A stretch of DNA of 64,000 bases from Cyrtodaria siliqua (GCA_037043455.1 JAWPHD010011259.1:21555-85554); one strand, 5' to 3'. Shown: positions 23,870 to 34,699, counted from the first letter of the stretch. The notes: generated from the letters alone by a model not told the origin. Made by a program: numbers and translations.

Positions 23870-24615
23870 AGCAAGTATTACAATGCAAAGGTCATTCTAA
23901 AAGTACATCACAAACAGGGGTACCGCCTTGAAACGGTTAGTGGCAAAATGGACCACCGGGAAGTTTAAACCGGTTCAATGGTGCACCAAACCTCACTCTT
24001 ACCATGTCATCATCACTAAACAACAGGAAAGCGTAAATAAAAATAAGCACCGCCGAGTTAACCCCTTACATTTGAGAAAGAGTAGATAGGTGTAATGTGA
24101 AAAAACACAGAAATGTTAATGTATATAATTTATCAAAAAATAAGTTAAACCTAATAAGCTAATCTCATATGTTCTCGATGACTTGTCTGAAGTTAGAGAA
24201 ACAAGGGGAAAATCGTTAAGGGTACGACAAAACGGAGCGAAGGACATACGTCAAACGGTTCCCGCCTTAAAGGATTTAGGAACACGTTGTCATAGAGATC
24301 ACCGCCCGTCCGGTCGTTGCACAATCAGAGAGGAAAACATAATTGCAAACTGTAGAAAGGTCTACAACTAAACATGCAGTGTGCCGCAGAATACGGTAAT
24401 CCTGTGTTTATAAATTGTCTAATCATTTTAACAAATAACTCATGAAAATTATCACGACCAGTTTATAAATCACATCTCCATAAAAGACGGGTTGTGATAA
24501 ACCTTGTCGCAGAAGTGTTTTACGATTGCTATTATATTTGTCGAGGAGATCAGTGTTAGGAAAAGGTATTACGTAACTTACGGTATTAACGGTAACCTTG
24601 TTGGAGGGGTATCCG
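23870..24615 (-). mobile_element. Divergent Naiad PLE 3' end
   Basis: The minus strand encodes KTLLRQGLSQPVFYGDVIYK (24423-24620), the C-terminal Naiad segment. It then has a degraded stretch, the SECIS-like hairpin (24251-24293) and the 3'-UTR block (GAACCGGTTT-like, then CCACTAACCGTTTCAAGGCG at about 23925-23950). Its sequence is clearly more diverged from the 48-52 kb copy than the other fragments are, so it is probably a different subfamily. The RT core is missing. Confidence 0.75.
24251..24293 (-). promoter_or_regulatory. SECIS-like element (best-formed copy)
   Basis: On the minus strand: ATGA, C, then AACG, a bulged U, GTTCC, the apical TAAA, a mini-stem CCU-UUA-AGG, then GGAAC, CGTT and TGA. 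The two strands give 4+5 base pairs, framed by the AUGA/UGA quartet halves with AAA in the apical loop, 12 nt after AUGA. This is the form-2 eukaryotic SECIS layout. It lies at the end of a Naiad ORF remnant, where other copies have weaker versions. It is hand-folded only. Confidence 0.6.
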
Positions 24616-25573
24616 GTCAAATCGTACTTAAGTCATATCGTACTTAAGTCAAATCACTCTCATTTTGGTCAAATCGTACTCATTGACATTTTGAAATAAA
24701 TCAAATCATACTCATTAATTCATTTCATTAGAAATATAGAGGATAACATGTTAGTGCCTGATCTCATCCAGTTTATCAGGTGAGGCTGAGGCTGTGCCGA
24801 ACCTGATAAACTGGATGAGATCAGGCACTCACGTGATATTCTATTTATCATGTGGATTGTTTAAAATCATTTAATTTACCTTTTTTCCATTTCTTTCCGT
24901 TCAAAAATACCCAGACGTCATCAAATATACCCTGACGTCATTAAAAATAGTGCTGATGTCATCAACAGAGGTGCACCTGACGGAATAGGAAAGTAAGTGC
25001 CGATTTAAGATTTTTTATCATGTCGATCTGCATAATTCTGACGAGAAACAGGGTGCCTGAGATAAAACCTTATCTCTGCATTTACGTTCCTATCCCATCA
25101 GGTGCACCCCTTTTGATGACGTCAGCATAACTTTTGATGACGTCAGGGTATATTTGATGACGTCTGGGTATTTTTGAACGGAAAAAAATGGGAAGAAAAT
25201 GGAAAAAGGTAAATTAAATGATCAACATGATAAATAGAATATCATGTTAGTTCTTGAACATATCAAGTTTATCAGGCTCGGCACGAAAAAAATGAATCCC
25301 TCGGCACAGCCTCGGACTTCATTTGTTTGTCAGCCTCACCTGATAAACTGGATGTGATCAGGCACTAACATGATATTCTCTATATCTAAGGCACCCTGTT
25401 TCTCAGCGGAATTATACAGACCAACATGATATAAAATCTAATTTCAGTTGATTATTGATTATTTTTTATCTATTATTATAATAAAAGAAGTGTCAAGCAT
25501 ATTTTAATGTATTTTAAATAATAAAAATACATTAAAATATGGTCCATTTCTTTTTAAATGAGTACGATTTAAC
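24616..25573. mobile_element. Nested fold-back (inverted-repeat) element
   Basis: Outer inverted ends: GTCAAATCGTACTCATT (24668-24684) against AAATGAGTACGATTTAAC (25556-25573). Inner arms of about 260-300 bp are complementary (24733-24997 against 25083-25386), including TACCCAGACGTCATCAAATA and its inverse. Each arm itself holds a smaller palindrome around GCCTGATCTCATCCAGTTTA (perfect in the left arm, 24754-24828). A third inverted pair involves AGAAACAGGGTGCC (about 25042-25056) and GGCACCCTGTTTCT (25388-25402). There is no ORF. The structure fits a fold-back/MITE composite. CRE-like TGACGTCA octamers are at 24933, 25117 and 25138. Confidence 0.75.
24754..24828. repeat. Perfect 28-bp inverted repeat, 19-nt loop
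   Basis: The arm beginning GTGCCTGATCTCATCCAGTT at 24754-24781 is the exact inverse complement of 24801-24828. The loop is GAGGCTGAGGCTGTGCCGA. It lies within the left arm of the larger fold-back element; the equivalent in the right arm (25264-25365) is interrupted. Confidence 0.9.
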
Positions 25574-25797
25574 TACAAATACAAACTTAGATTGTTGTGG
25601 TAGTTATATGATTTTAAATATTGTATGAATTTATAACTAATTTTATCAACACCCGATATGATCCGATATGTATAACTAGTGATCAAGTGGATTCGATATA
25701 AGAGAGTGCTACTATATCATTTCATTCGCTTAATATGTAATAGATAGAGTCTGGTCTCAGCGAGTTGGCTTATTTAAACACCGAGATGGGCCCACCC

Positions 25798-25826
25798 CGC
25801 CCCCCCCCCCCCCCCCCCCCCCCCCC
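25798..25826. repeat. Poly-C tract
   Basis: A run of cytosines of nearly 30 bases, prone to length error in sequencing. Further C-rich text follows at 25950-26000. Confidence 0.95.
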
Positions 25827-25829
25827 GAT

Positions 25830-26619
25830 TTTTTTAAATGTTAGAATGCATTAGGTGCGTGCTGACGTATATTTTAGACTTTAAGAAGGGCAAAAATTAC
25901 TAAACAAATATATATGCAAATAATATTTTCTGGTAACTACGCTGCCTATACAGCCCCCCTCCACCCCTCCCCATCCCCCTCACCCCCATCCCGATTTTTA
26001 TTGCATTTTTTGAATTTTGAATTTTTCTATTTCTGAAAATTAGGCGTAGGCCCGGGCCTACAGGGCCTATGCAGAGCGCCCAATGGAACAGCCTGTAAAC
26101 ATAGCAGCCTGATTACCTTGAGCTCCGAGATAATATATAACATACCATCTATGTTCCAGGCGCCTTCTACTTGGTACGCGGATGTTGCCACGCTCCACAT
26201 AAAGTCTTCAGGAAAGGTGCCATAATAGAATAGAGCTACGCCAATGTCTCTGTATAGATTTTGTATTTTATGTTACTTTTGTGGCCCGAGTATTTCTCGG
26301 GCAAAGAATAGGTCCACCACAGATCCCGTTACAGGAGTAGACGCCACACCCACTCCCCCCACACCAACAAATTCATGTTCATTTTATCATGTTTTGTTCA
26401 AGCTCAGTAAAGGTCTTTATCATGACCCCTGGATTGTTTGAGGTGTCATCTCGCTAAAATCACTAAAGCAGTGGCAGAAAAACGATAAACGTGGCTCCAG
26501 TGTAAATGGAGTGTCTACAATAGAATTTGCCGCAACTCTGCAGTTCTGCAGGTGTGAAGACACTAGGCCCAATCCATTCTTCATATTTTAGCTCGATGTA
26601 AATGGCGGATGAGCTTATG
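25830..26619. other. No gene recognised
   Basis: C-rich then ordinary noncoding sequence. A 65-codon ORF at 26244-26441 has no motif. Confidence 0.35.
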
Positions 26620-26705
26620 TTCATTCCTGTTAGGCGCCATATAACCTTACATGTGTTGATGCGCCTTAAAACACAATTCGATTCAATTCAATTCTATGTT
26701 TCTTT
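26620..26705 (+). repeat. SINE 3' tail
   Basis: TAGGCGCCATATAACCTTAC, then ATGTGTTGATGCGCCTTAAA, then an ATTCGATTCAATTCAATTC tail. This is the same 3' module as at 2637-2885 and 44512-44580, in plus orientation. Confidence 0.5.
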
Positions 26706-28140
26706 TGTATAATCTTCGTTAAATTGGAAGAATAAAGATACATGTATTCCAATTTTGTTTGCAAGCTATATATTTAGTAAGTGGAGTGGATTGGCCAGAC
26801 AGTGGAGTTATTAAGCAACGCGACAAATATACAGGCAAAGGCAACTCTATAAGACAAAATATAGTTTTCAATATATTTAGTTGTCACGACTTTTTCATAA
26901 TCTATTAATCAATATTTTTCAAATGTTATTAACAAACTTAACAGTTATAATACATGTAGTATTATTATTATTGTTATTGTTATATCCATATATTTCTAGT
27001 TTTAGAATACGACTTGTACGTAGAAATGTATGGGAAGCCATAACCGTCAAAATGTGGATATTTACAAACCATTCAATGACAAGGCCGTTTAATTCAACAT
27101 GAAGTCGTTTGATGACGTACATATTGATTCGATGCGACGTGTAAACTCCGTTCATTCGTTACAAAGTGAAATAATACGGTTCGAAATGTAATGATACGAT
27201 GTAAAATTTCAAACCATACGACGCATTCAGTGCAATGATAAACCATTTGACAAAAAAACTAATGCATACAATAAAATACAAGTCGGTACGATGAAAACTA
27301 AAACGATTCTTCGATAAATATGAAGTGATACAGAACAGGTAAATCTGCATGATGCAATTATGAATCAGTTTAACTCAAACACATTTAATTTGGTGGTAAG
27401 TAAAATGACAAAGTCGGTGCAATGCAAACGCAATCCGTTCGAAGAAACTGATTTCATTACGTGCAAAGTGAAACGGTACGACATCTGGCGGCAGCGCTGT
27501 CGATATTTGTCACCATTCGCAACATCTCTTACACTGCTTCGAAACGTGACTCGAATGTAATACGCAGGTTTCCATATTGGTTACGTCATACTAGCGTGAC
27601 GCGCGTCAGTTTCCCGCCAAAACGAATTTGCATTCAAAATCAAAGTTATCTTCAACATTTTTCAATGTCATTTAGCCGATTGCTCCATCTTTAGTTTATT
27701 TATGTGAAAGCAATGATAAAACCTTCATCTGTATTGTAAATAACAAACATGCAACGCAAATCATACATCAACACGTGTAGCAAGCGGCCATAATGTTTAT
27801 GTAGCACAAGCTTAGCAACAGTGCACTATTTTCTGTGCAGTTGCCTTCCGGCTAACAGAATGTGAAGATGTTCATACATACCGAAGCGCCGTGATACACA
27901 CGAGGCGGGATCCCGAAGAATGACGGGATTGGCCGAGCGCTCACGATTGATTTTTCCACATTACTTGCAGGGTTATTTCCCCTTCATAACTACTGGCTTT
28001 ATATGATATATCAAAGTACTGAAAGGACCGATAATGCAAGGTTTGAAAGGAAAGACTGTATGAATATTTGCAAGACTGTATGAATATTTGCACGATTGCT
28101 GGACATTAAAAATTTCCATAAATTTTATATAATTTTAGCC
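26706..28140. other. Noncoding; degraded short-period repeat
   Basis: Between about 27000 and 27480 there are many irregular returns of TACGATG, GTTCGA and AAACCATT-type phrases, like a heavily decayed short minisatellite. Around 27590-27620 there is an isolated GCGTGACGCGCGTCAGTTTC and CCCGCC stretch resembling an E2F-type site, but no gene start can be shown. Confidence 0.3.
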
Positions 28141-28159
28141 AACTTTAACCAATGATTAT

Positions 28160-28912
28160 CCGGGCCATATTTTCAATACTATAAGACTTTGAGATATAAA
28201 ACTTGGTATGTGGATACATCTTGGGATAGCAGTGTGTCGCGTACCAAAATAAGGTCGCTGTGACCTTGACCTTGATCTGTGACCTCTGTCATAGAAAACG
28301 TTTTTCCGGACCGTATTTTCAATACTATAACACTTAGAGATACCAAACTTGGTATTTGAATATATCTTGGGATAGCGGTGTATTTCGTACCAAAATAAAG
28401 TCACTGTGACCTTGACCTGTGACCTCTGTCATAAAAAATGTTCCTAAAAATGCTTGTCCGGGCCATATTTTTAATGCTATAAGACTTCGAGATACCAAAC
28501 TTGGTATTTGAATACATCTTGGGATAACGGTGTGTCGCGTACCCAAATAAGGTCATTGTGACCTTGACCTGTGACCTCTGTCCTAGAAAATGCTTGTATG
28601 GACCGTATTTTCAATACTATAACACTTAGAGATACCAAACCTGGTGTGTGAATAAATCTTGGGATAGCGATGTGTCGCGTACCAAAATAAGATCACTGTG
28701 ACCTTGACCTTGACCTGTGACCTCTGTCATAGAAAATGCTTGTCCGGACCGTATTTTCAATACTATAACACTTAGATATACCAATCTTGGTATGTGAATA
28801 CATCTTGGGATAGTGGTGTGTCGTGTACCAAAATAAGGTCATTGTGACCTTGACCTTGATCTTTGACCTCCATCATAGGAAATGTCTGGAAAATGCTTGT
28901 CTGGACCGTAGG
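28160..28912 (+). repeat. Satellite of about 146 bp with nuclear-receptor-like sites
   Basis: Five tandem units start near 28160, 28306, 28458, 28598 and 28744 (140-156 bp each) with a sixth truncated at 28900. Each runs CCATATTTTCAATACTATAA, GATACCAAACTTGGTAT, CATCTTGGGATAG, GTGTGTCGCGTACC and then AAGGTCACTGTGACCTTGAC plus CTGTGACCTCTGTCATAG. Each unit has an inverted AGGTCAnnnTGACCT palindrome and TGACCTTGA extended half-sites. Fragments of ORFs across it are spurious. Confidence 0.85.
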
Positions 28913-29039
28913 GGGACTTTGGATTGCCCTGCAATTCTTGATGCTCTTGTTTTGTTAGGTATATTCATTTTCTGTTATGTGGTTTTACCATTATGCCCTG
29001 TGATTTTGCCTGTACGTTATATGCTGTTACAATCTCTAC

Positions 29040-29530
29040 TCGAGTTATTGTGCCTGGCATTCAAATACCGTGGTAGGAGTGATGGTTGGGTTTGGGGTGG
29101 GGGTCTCAAAAACATATATAACCAATTAAATGTTGATGATAGTAAATAACAATGAATTAAAACACTGAAAACAGTTAACAGTTAATAAAATCGAATAACA
29201 TATAACAGTTGTTTTTTTCTTCCCAAAAACGGATAAGAAAATAAAAATTTCGCCAATAACGGGTAACAGAAATAACCCTTGACCCCCTCCCCACACCCAC
29301 CCGTCCAATAGGGGGTTACTTGTCGTTGCGGATAATAATAAACATAGAATATTTGTACAACAACAGATAACAGACAATCACATTTGTACAAGAACAGATA
29401 ACAGTAAATATATGTCCTCAATAACAGATAACAAAGAATAAATTTAATTGAAAACAGTTAACAATGGATTAACCAATAACAAATAACAGTTAATATTTTC
29501 GCAAAAACAGATTACTAAATATAAACAAAA
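29040..29530. repeat. Degenerate short tandem repeat
   Basis: Phrases AACAGATAACAG, AACAGTTAACA and variants recur roughly every 33-36 bp. Embedded is a GACCCCCTCCCCACACCCAC block at about 29280, which has a relative at about 31960 (GACTCCTTCCCCGCACCCCA). It is probably a decayed repeat family; no ORF. Confidence 0.5.
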
Positions 29531-29689
29531 AGAAACTGATACAAAGCATCATGGCGGGGCAGAATGTTTTCAAAAGGAAGAAACAAACATGTGTATTTAT
29601 TTGCAGATATTAACATTCTAAACAAATTTGGTAAATATTAGATAACAAATGAGGTTGCTACAGATTTAACTAAGGAAAATATAATATAG

Positions 29690-30470
29690 TAGCATGTTTC
29701 AATAAATCAAGGGCCATAACTCTGCCGTTACTAACAAGATCTTACTAACAATATCTAGCTGGTTTTCGAACTTGTCCAAGATTTCATTGATATACAGCGA
29801 TTTGCACAACTAGACATTTTACCGAAGCTTCCTGCCAAGTTTCATCGAAATTCAACAAGGTGTTTAGAAGGAGTAGCGCCGACAAGAAATTTAAAGTAAA
29901 AATAAAAATGTCAAGGGGCCGTAACTCTGTCAAAAATCAACGAACCGGAAAAAATGCAATATGCACAACTAGGCATCTAACAATGCTTCCTGCTAAGTTG
30001 CGTCAAATCCCAAAAAAAAAATGAAAAAAAAAAAATATATATTTATTTAAAAACAAAATAATAATGAAAAAATATATAACGAAAAAAATAAATAAAAATA
30101 AATAAATAACTAAAAAACAATAAAAAAACACCAAAAAACCCTGTAAGTTTGGTTAAGATTGCTCAAGAAATGTGGTCTTTATCGTGTTAACAACATGTAA
30201 AACCGCATTTTTGCTAATTCGGGGGCCATAACTCTAGCGTTACTTGTCCGATCTTGCCCATTAGCAAACTCGTCCGAGATCTTATGGTCATATACGATAT
30301 GTGCAAGTATGGTTAAGATTGCTCAAGAAATCGTGTAAAAAAGATGAAAAATGCATCTTTTGCTAATTCAGCGGCCAATGCTCTGGTGCTACTGGTCCGA
30401 TCTGGCCCATTATCAAACTCGTCCGAGATCTTATGGTCATATATATTCTGTGCAAATATAGATATAAAAA
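29690..30470 (+). repeat. Dispersed repeat, GGGCCATAACTCT family
   Basis: Repeated modules GGGGCCATAACTCTAGCGTT, GGTCCGATCTGGCCCATTA, CTCGTCCGAGATCTTATGGT and GGTTAAGATTGCTCAAGAAAT occur two or three times (about 29708, 30220-30330, 30365-30440). I recall this text as common in bivalve genomes. An AT-rich filler is at 30005-30135. Noncoding. Confidence 0.6.
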
Positions 30471-30985
30471 TCGATCAGGAAAAGCAGCATTCAAGGACGA
30501 CAGTCAACCAACCACAAATGCACACAGAAACAAAGAACATATTTAAAGATGAATACAAGGCCAAATAAGACATCACAAACACAAAAGGGTTGCCAATAGG
30601 GCTACCGCCTTGGTACGGTCAGTGGCAAAAAAGGCCGCTGGGGGTTTAAACCAGGTTCTAGGGTGTACTAAACCTTACACTTACCCTAGTGTCAACCCAA
30701 TAAAACTGGACAGTGTAAATAAAAATATCCCCGCCATGAACTATTCTCTAACCAACAAGGCAGCATTAATAGGCAATATAAGTAAAACACAAAGATGCTC
30801 GTGTATATATAAATACAAAAAAGGAATAGCCTAGAAAGCCACAAAAAAAGGTACTCAATGACTTGGCAGAAGCCAGAGCAACAAGAGAATAAATCATTGA
30901 GGGCACGACAAGACACGACTGAAGACAAACATCAAACGTCACCTTCCTTTTGGGCTTTAGATAGACGTCATCATAGCAAGTTGTG
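30471..30985 (-). mobile_element. Naiad PLE 3'-UTR fragment with SECIS-like hairpin
   Basis: The minus strand starts at the ORF end (ATGATGACGTCTATCTAAAG at about 30974). It runs through the conserved 3' UTR (AATGATTTATTCTCTTG, AGTGTAAGGTTTAGTACACC, CCACTGACCGTACCAAGGCG) to TCCTTGAATGCTGCTTTTCC at about 30480. It is truncated almost exactly at the SECIS-like hairpin and inserted in the GGGCCATAACTCT repeat, which resumes at about 30980. Confidence 0.8.
30932..30971 (-). promoter_or_regulatory. SECIS-like hairpin, Naiad copy
   Basis: On the minus strand: ATGA, CGU, bulged C, UAUC, UAAA, a loop, GGUG, ACG, UUUGA. The first three pairs are CGU/ACG where the 52-kb copy has CGC/GCG, so both sides changed together. 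Four further pairs include two G-U. The ATGA-to-AAA distance is 9 nt, shorter than usual for SECIS. Confidence 0.4.
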
Positions 30986-31125
30986 GATAAGATTGCTCAA
31001 GTAATATGGCCTCTATCGTGTAAACAAAAGCTAGAGGTTGACCACAGACGACGGACGACGGACGAATGGTGATCACAATAGCTCTCGTTCGAGCACTTCT
31101 TGCTCAGGTGAGCTAAATAGTCTTG
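30986..31125 (+). repeat. Dispersed repeat 3' end
   Basis: GATTGCTCAAGTAATATGGC, then CAGACGACGGACGACGGACG and CACTTCTTGCTCAGGTGAGC. This closes the GGGCCATAACTCT-type repeat interrupted by the Naiad fragment. Confidence 0.55.
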
Positions 31126-31162
31126 CTGGGGTGTCTGGTGACGTGTTTCAATAATTATAAAC

Positions 31163-31173
31163 ATATATATATA

Positions 31174-31204
<31 letters not shown>
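31163..31204. repeat. (TA)n microsatellite
   Basis: About 40 bp of nearly pure TA with one interruption. Confidence 0.9.
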
Positions 31205-31209
<5 letters not shown>

Positions 31210-32160
31210 TAATATGACAGCAATATCAATACAACAACACGATCTTATGGCCAGTCTTTTACACCAACATTTTTAATCACGTGCTCCTCCATATATCACG
31301 TGCTCCTCCATATGCAGCATTAAGGTTCATGTATATTCTTTGGAAATCACATTGAATTATATAAGGATTTCGCCAAATCCTGAAACTAACAAGTATCTGA
31401 GTATTCTTTACACAAAACTTTAAAAACAAAATATGTACATACTAATCTAGGTAGTTGGGATAAGATACAGTAAATTAAATCCATATACTGTTAAACTTTA
31501 TAAAATCACATTTTATCTTTCTCAATATTCCTTTGTTATGCATATATCAACACATGTACACACTGTTCATTGTACAGTCACAAATGAATGCACATTTAGA
31601 AAAGGATTAGTGTGTTGACAACAAAGGAATACTGGACTGTCTATAGTTGGTGTTGTGTAATGGAAAAGGGACTGAAACAAAGATTGTTTAAACACGTTAT
31701 CCTGCAAATATTCCACTAGGTTTTATCCCTACTACCTAGATTGGTATATAAAGAGCTCATATTGCAAATGTTGTGAAGTAATACTTAGAAACGTTTCAGT
31801 TCTAGGATTTCGCACATTCGTTATATAATTCAATACGATTCAATATGATTTGCAAGGACTTAGTTTGACCCTTAAAACCAATACAAATATAGGCTGTGCG
31901 CTCAAGGCGGACCGTCAATAAATTTCGCCAAATAACAAGATAACAGAAGTAATCCTTGACTCCTTCCCCGCACCCCACCCTCCGCACCACAACATCTGAT
32001 TAAGGGATTAATCCGCTGTACCTCTTTGATTAAGATGCAGCCAAATGTAATTCCTATAATGACCTGTTCGGTAAACAAACAGATTTTTTTTACATATTTT
32101 GTAACTGCACGTGCAACGCCTTATTTCTATACGAACATGACACTGCTGCATTATCCATAC
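31205..32160. other. No gene recognised
   Basis: Noncoding. A 31905-31995 segment is related to the degenerate repeat at about 29248-29320 (AATTTCGCCAA, AACAGAAGTAATCCTTGACT). Confidence 0.35.
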
Positions 32161-32762
32161 TCGAGGGCGGATCTAGAGTGTGTGGTGGGGAAGGGGGGAG
32201 GGGGAGGGCGAAGCGGGCGTGTGCCCCCATAAAACCTGGAAAAGTAGGTTTACGTCCCCGAGAAAAAGGCCTAGGCCCCACACCCTCAAAAAACGGCAAT
32301 TTTTTTTGTTTTTTGTTGTTGTCAACACCGTTTTGGAAAAACTACCCCGCACCCCACCCCCTCTCCCCCCCCACCCCAACATGAAATCCTCAATTCTGAA
32401 TCTGCATCTGATACTTGATTTAAAGTTCAGCAAATCAATTTTAACATTGAGGTCTTCGAGGAAATTTCATGCCTTATACCAAAGAATCTGCGCAGAAATG
32501 GACTATTTCAGTAGAAATCGATCCATTGCTGTGATAACAATCCCTGGACAACTCGATAATAAAATGTATGTCTCATTAAAACATCCATCAATCCTCCATC
32601 CATCCATCCAATTTCTCAGCAAGTTTCAATTTCTCAGACCCCAAACTGGTGCTCGGTTTAGCAATGTTTTAACAAGAGAGTCGCAATAAGCTATTCGTAT
32701 GTACATGTCTTGACAAAACGGGGTGGGCGTGTGGTGGGGGGGGGGGGGGGTGGGGGGGTGGG
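32161..32762. other. Low-complexity G/C runs, chance ORFs
   Basis: Several overlapping ORFs on both strands (up to 169 codons at 32180-32689) are created by GGGGAGGG/CCCCACCCC tracts and carry no domain. The TCCATCCATCCATCCA run at 32595-32612 and the poly-G at 32735-32765 are simple repeats. Confidence 0.5.
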
Positions 32763-32920
32763 GCGGGGGCTCCTAGATAGAACTACCCACGTTCCGCAAG
32801 CCAGCTGGATAGCTTCCTCACATAAATATTCCTGGTCCAACGTGGACTCGAACCCACAGACAGCGGTGAGGGGCAAGTGATTGCAAGTCAGAGGCTCTAA
32901 CCACTCGGCCACGGACCAAT
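32763..32920 (-). mobile_element. tRNA-derived SINE, minus strand
   Basis: The minus-strand head TGGTCCGTGGCCGAGTGGTT has an A-box. It is followed by an arm and a B-box in GTGGGTTCGAGTCCACGTTG. A body CAGGAATATTTATGTGAGGA, AGCTATCCAGCTGGCTTGCG, AACGTGGGTAGTTCTATCTA then follows. The head looks like a class-II-type tRNA, but the 3' acceptor strand runs on into the SINE body. It is therefore a retroposon and not a tRNA gene. Confidence 0.75.
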
Positions 32921-33089
32921 AGATACTATTCGTATCGTTTCCAGAAATTACAAGCTGCCGATAAGTAAATAAATATTACTGTGGATATATGAACTGTTAG
33001 GAATGAAAACAATTGTTTGTGTTGTACATTAGTGAAAATCTGAAAGTTATCAAACTGAAGTAAGTGTTGTTTTTCTTTACTTAGCGATA

Positions 33090-34560
33090 ACTTCGCAATG
33101 GATGCCTAACCCTAAGCCTACCCCTAAACCCCTAACCCTAAATGCTGCGCTAACGGTCGCCGCGTCGCCGTCCGAGCGTCAAACTGGCTGAAACTCACAG
33201 ACGCGCCCCTGCAGCGCCACACCACGCTGAGCTCCACTGTACCGTTTAGCCTAGGGTTAGCCGTGTTCACACTGACCGGCTCACGGTAACGGCGGGCGCT
33301 CCGACGCGCGTCCAGCCACCGAGCTGAAACTCTCCAGAGTGGGCAACATTTCAGCGAACTTAAACGCGGACGGCCATGCTACAAGGAGAACACACAACCC
33401 TACCCATGAACCACTAACCATAAATGCTGTGATAAAGGCCGCCGCGTCGCTGTCCTACCAACTGGCTGAAACTCGCAGAGCACACGCGCCCCTGCAGTGT
33501 ATAGTCGCGGAAAAAGTTTAGCGGAGCTGCTCCGACGGTGGGCGGAGTTATTAGGGAAAAACGCTAACCCTAGGTTTGGGTTAGGATTAGCGTTTTCCGC
33601 TAGTAACTTGGCCATCCGCGCACCCACCAAGCTGAAACTTGCAGGCACTTTGCGCACCACTAGCGTGAAGACGTGGACAACGTTTGGCGGAGCTGCTCTG
33701 TCGGTCGGCCGAGTTATTAGGGATAAAGTATAACCCTTGCCATACTGTACCGTCAATCTAGGGTTATCCGTGTTTTACGCTAACCTCTGGAGGTAACGGC
33801 CGTCGCTCGACCGCGTGTGCGGTCACCGAGCTGAAACTCTCCGGACGTGCGGGCCTGGGTACGGATCAGAAATGACGAGCTACAGCCGCGGGCGGCAACG
33901 CTACAACGAAAACACGCAACCCTACCCTGACACCCTAAATGCCGCGCTAAGAGCCGCCACGTCGCTGTCCGTGCTTCGAACTGGCTGAAACTCACAGGAC
34001 ATACGCGGCCCTGCAGCGTGCAGGCGCGGGCAAAGTCTAGCGGAGCTGTTTCTACGGTGGGTTGATTTATTATGGGAAATGCTTATCCTAGGTTCAACGG
34101 TGCGTTGGTGTTAGGATTAGCGTTTTCCGCTAGTAAGTCGGCCGTCCGCGCACCCACCAAGCTGAAACTTACAGGCTTGGAGCATGCTCCAACGGTCGGC
34201 CGAGATATAGCTGAAAAACGCTATCCCCACCGTTCCGTTCAGCCTAGGGTTAGCCGTGTTTCACCGTAACCACTCGCGGTAACGGCCGTAGCTCCGCTGT
34301 ACCTCTTGGATCAACTCGACACTTTTAGGACGTCTGTGCCTGCGTACCTCCTAGGTGTGGGGGAACGTTTCATCGAGCTGCTTCTATGGGCGGCGGAGTG
34401 ATGGCGAGAAAACCTATCCCTAGCCCCCGGAACGTCCGCCCTTGTGTGTGCCTCAGGCGCTGTAGCTTCGCCGTGCGGGCTTCGATTCCACCGAAAATCA
34501 CAGGCAATACGTGTCTCCACGGCGAGCAGGTCTGATGTTTGTCCCAGTTATAACAAGAAC
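33090..34560. repeat. GC-rich satellite, period about 500 bp
   Basis: The phrase TAGGGTTAGCCGTGTT returns at about 33251, 33762 (as TAGGGTTATCCGTGTT) and 34245. The phrases CTGAAACTCACAG and GCCCCTGCAG return at about 33190, 33468 and 33985. TTAGGATTAGCGTTTTCCGC occurs near 33581 and 34110. The composition is sharply GC-rich and CpG-rich against an AT-rich background. It contains degenerate TTAGGG/CCCTAA-like words (CCCTAACCCTAAATGCTG at about 33133) but no true telomeric array. ORFs of 60-118 codons on both strands are artefacts. Confidence 0.75.
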
Positions 34561-34699
34561 CGTACTCGCTAACTGCTAACCGTACTCGAACTTATTCAGT
34601 GATTTAGAAATTTAAAATCATAATTAGAAAATGAATATTATGAAATATTTATGATAGATTTAAATTCATAATTTATAACGAACTTTCTGTAACATGGGA

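Noticed and set aside
32180..32689. 169-codon plus-strand ORF as a gene
   Set aside because: Composition is dictated by G/C runs, overlapping ORFs exist on both strands, and no domain or splice signal is visible.
32820..32920. Functional tRNA gene on the minus strand
   Set aside because: A-box and B-box are present, but the sequence runs on into a SINE body and lies next to low-complexity DNA; it is better read as a tRNA-derived retroposon.
33100..33150. Interstitial telomere array
   Set aside because: Only a few degenerate CCCTAA-like words occur, as part of the 500-bp satellite; there is no run of perfect TTAGGG.
33400..33756. 118-codon minus-strand ORF in the GC-rich block
   Set aside because: Falls entirely in the tandem satellite; the other strand and frames are equally open.
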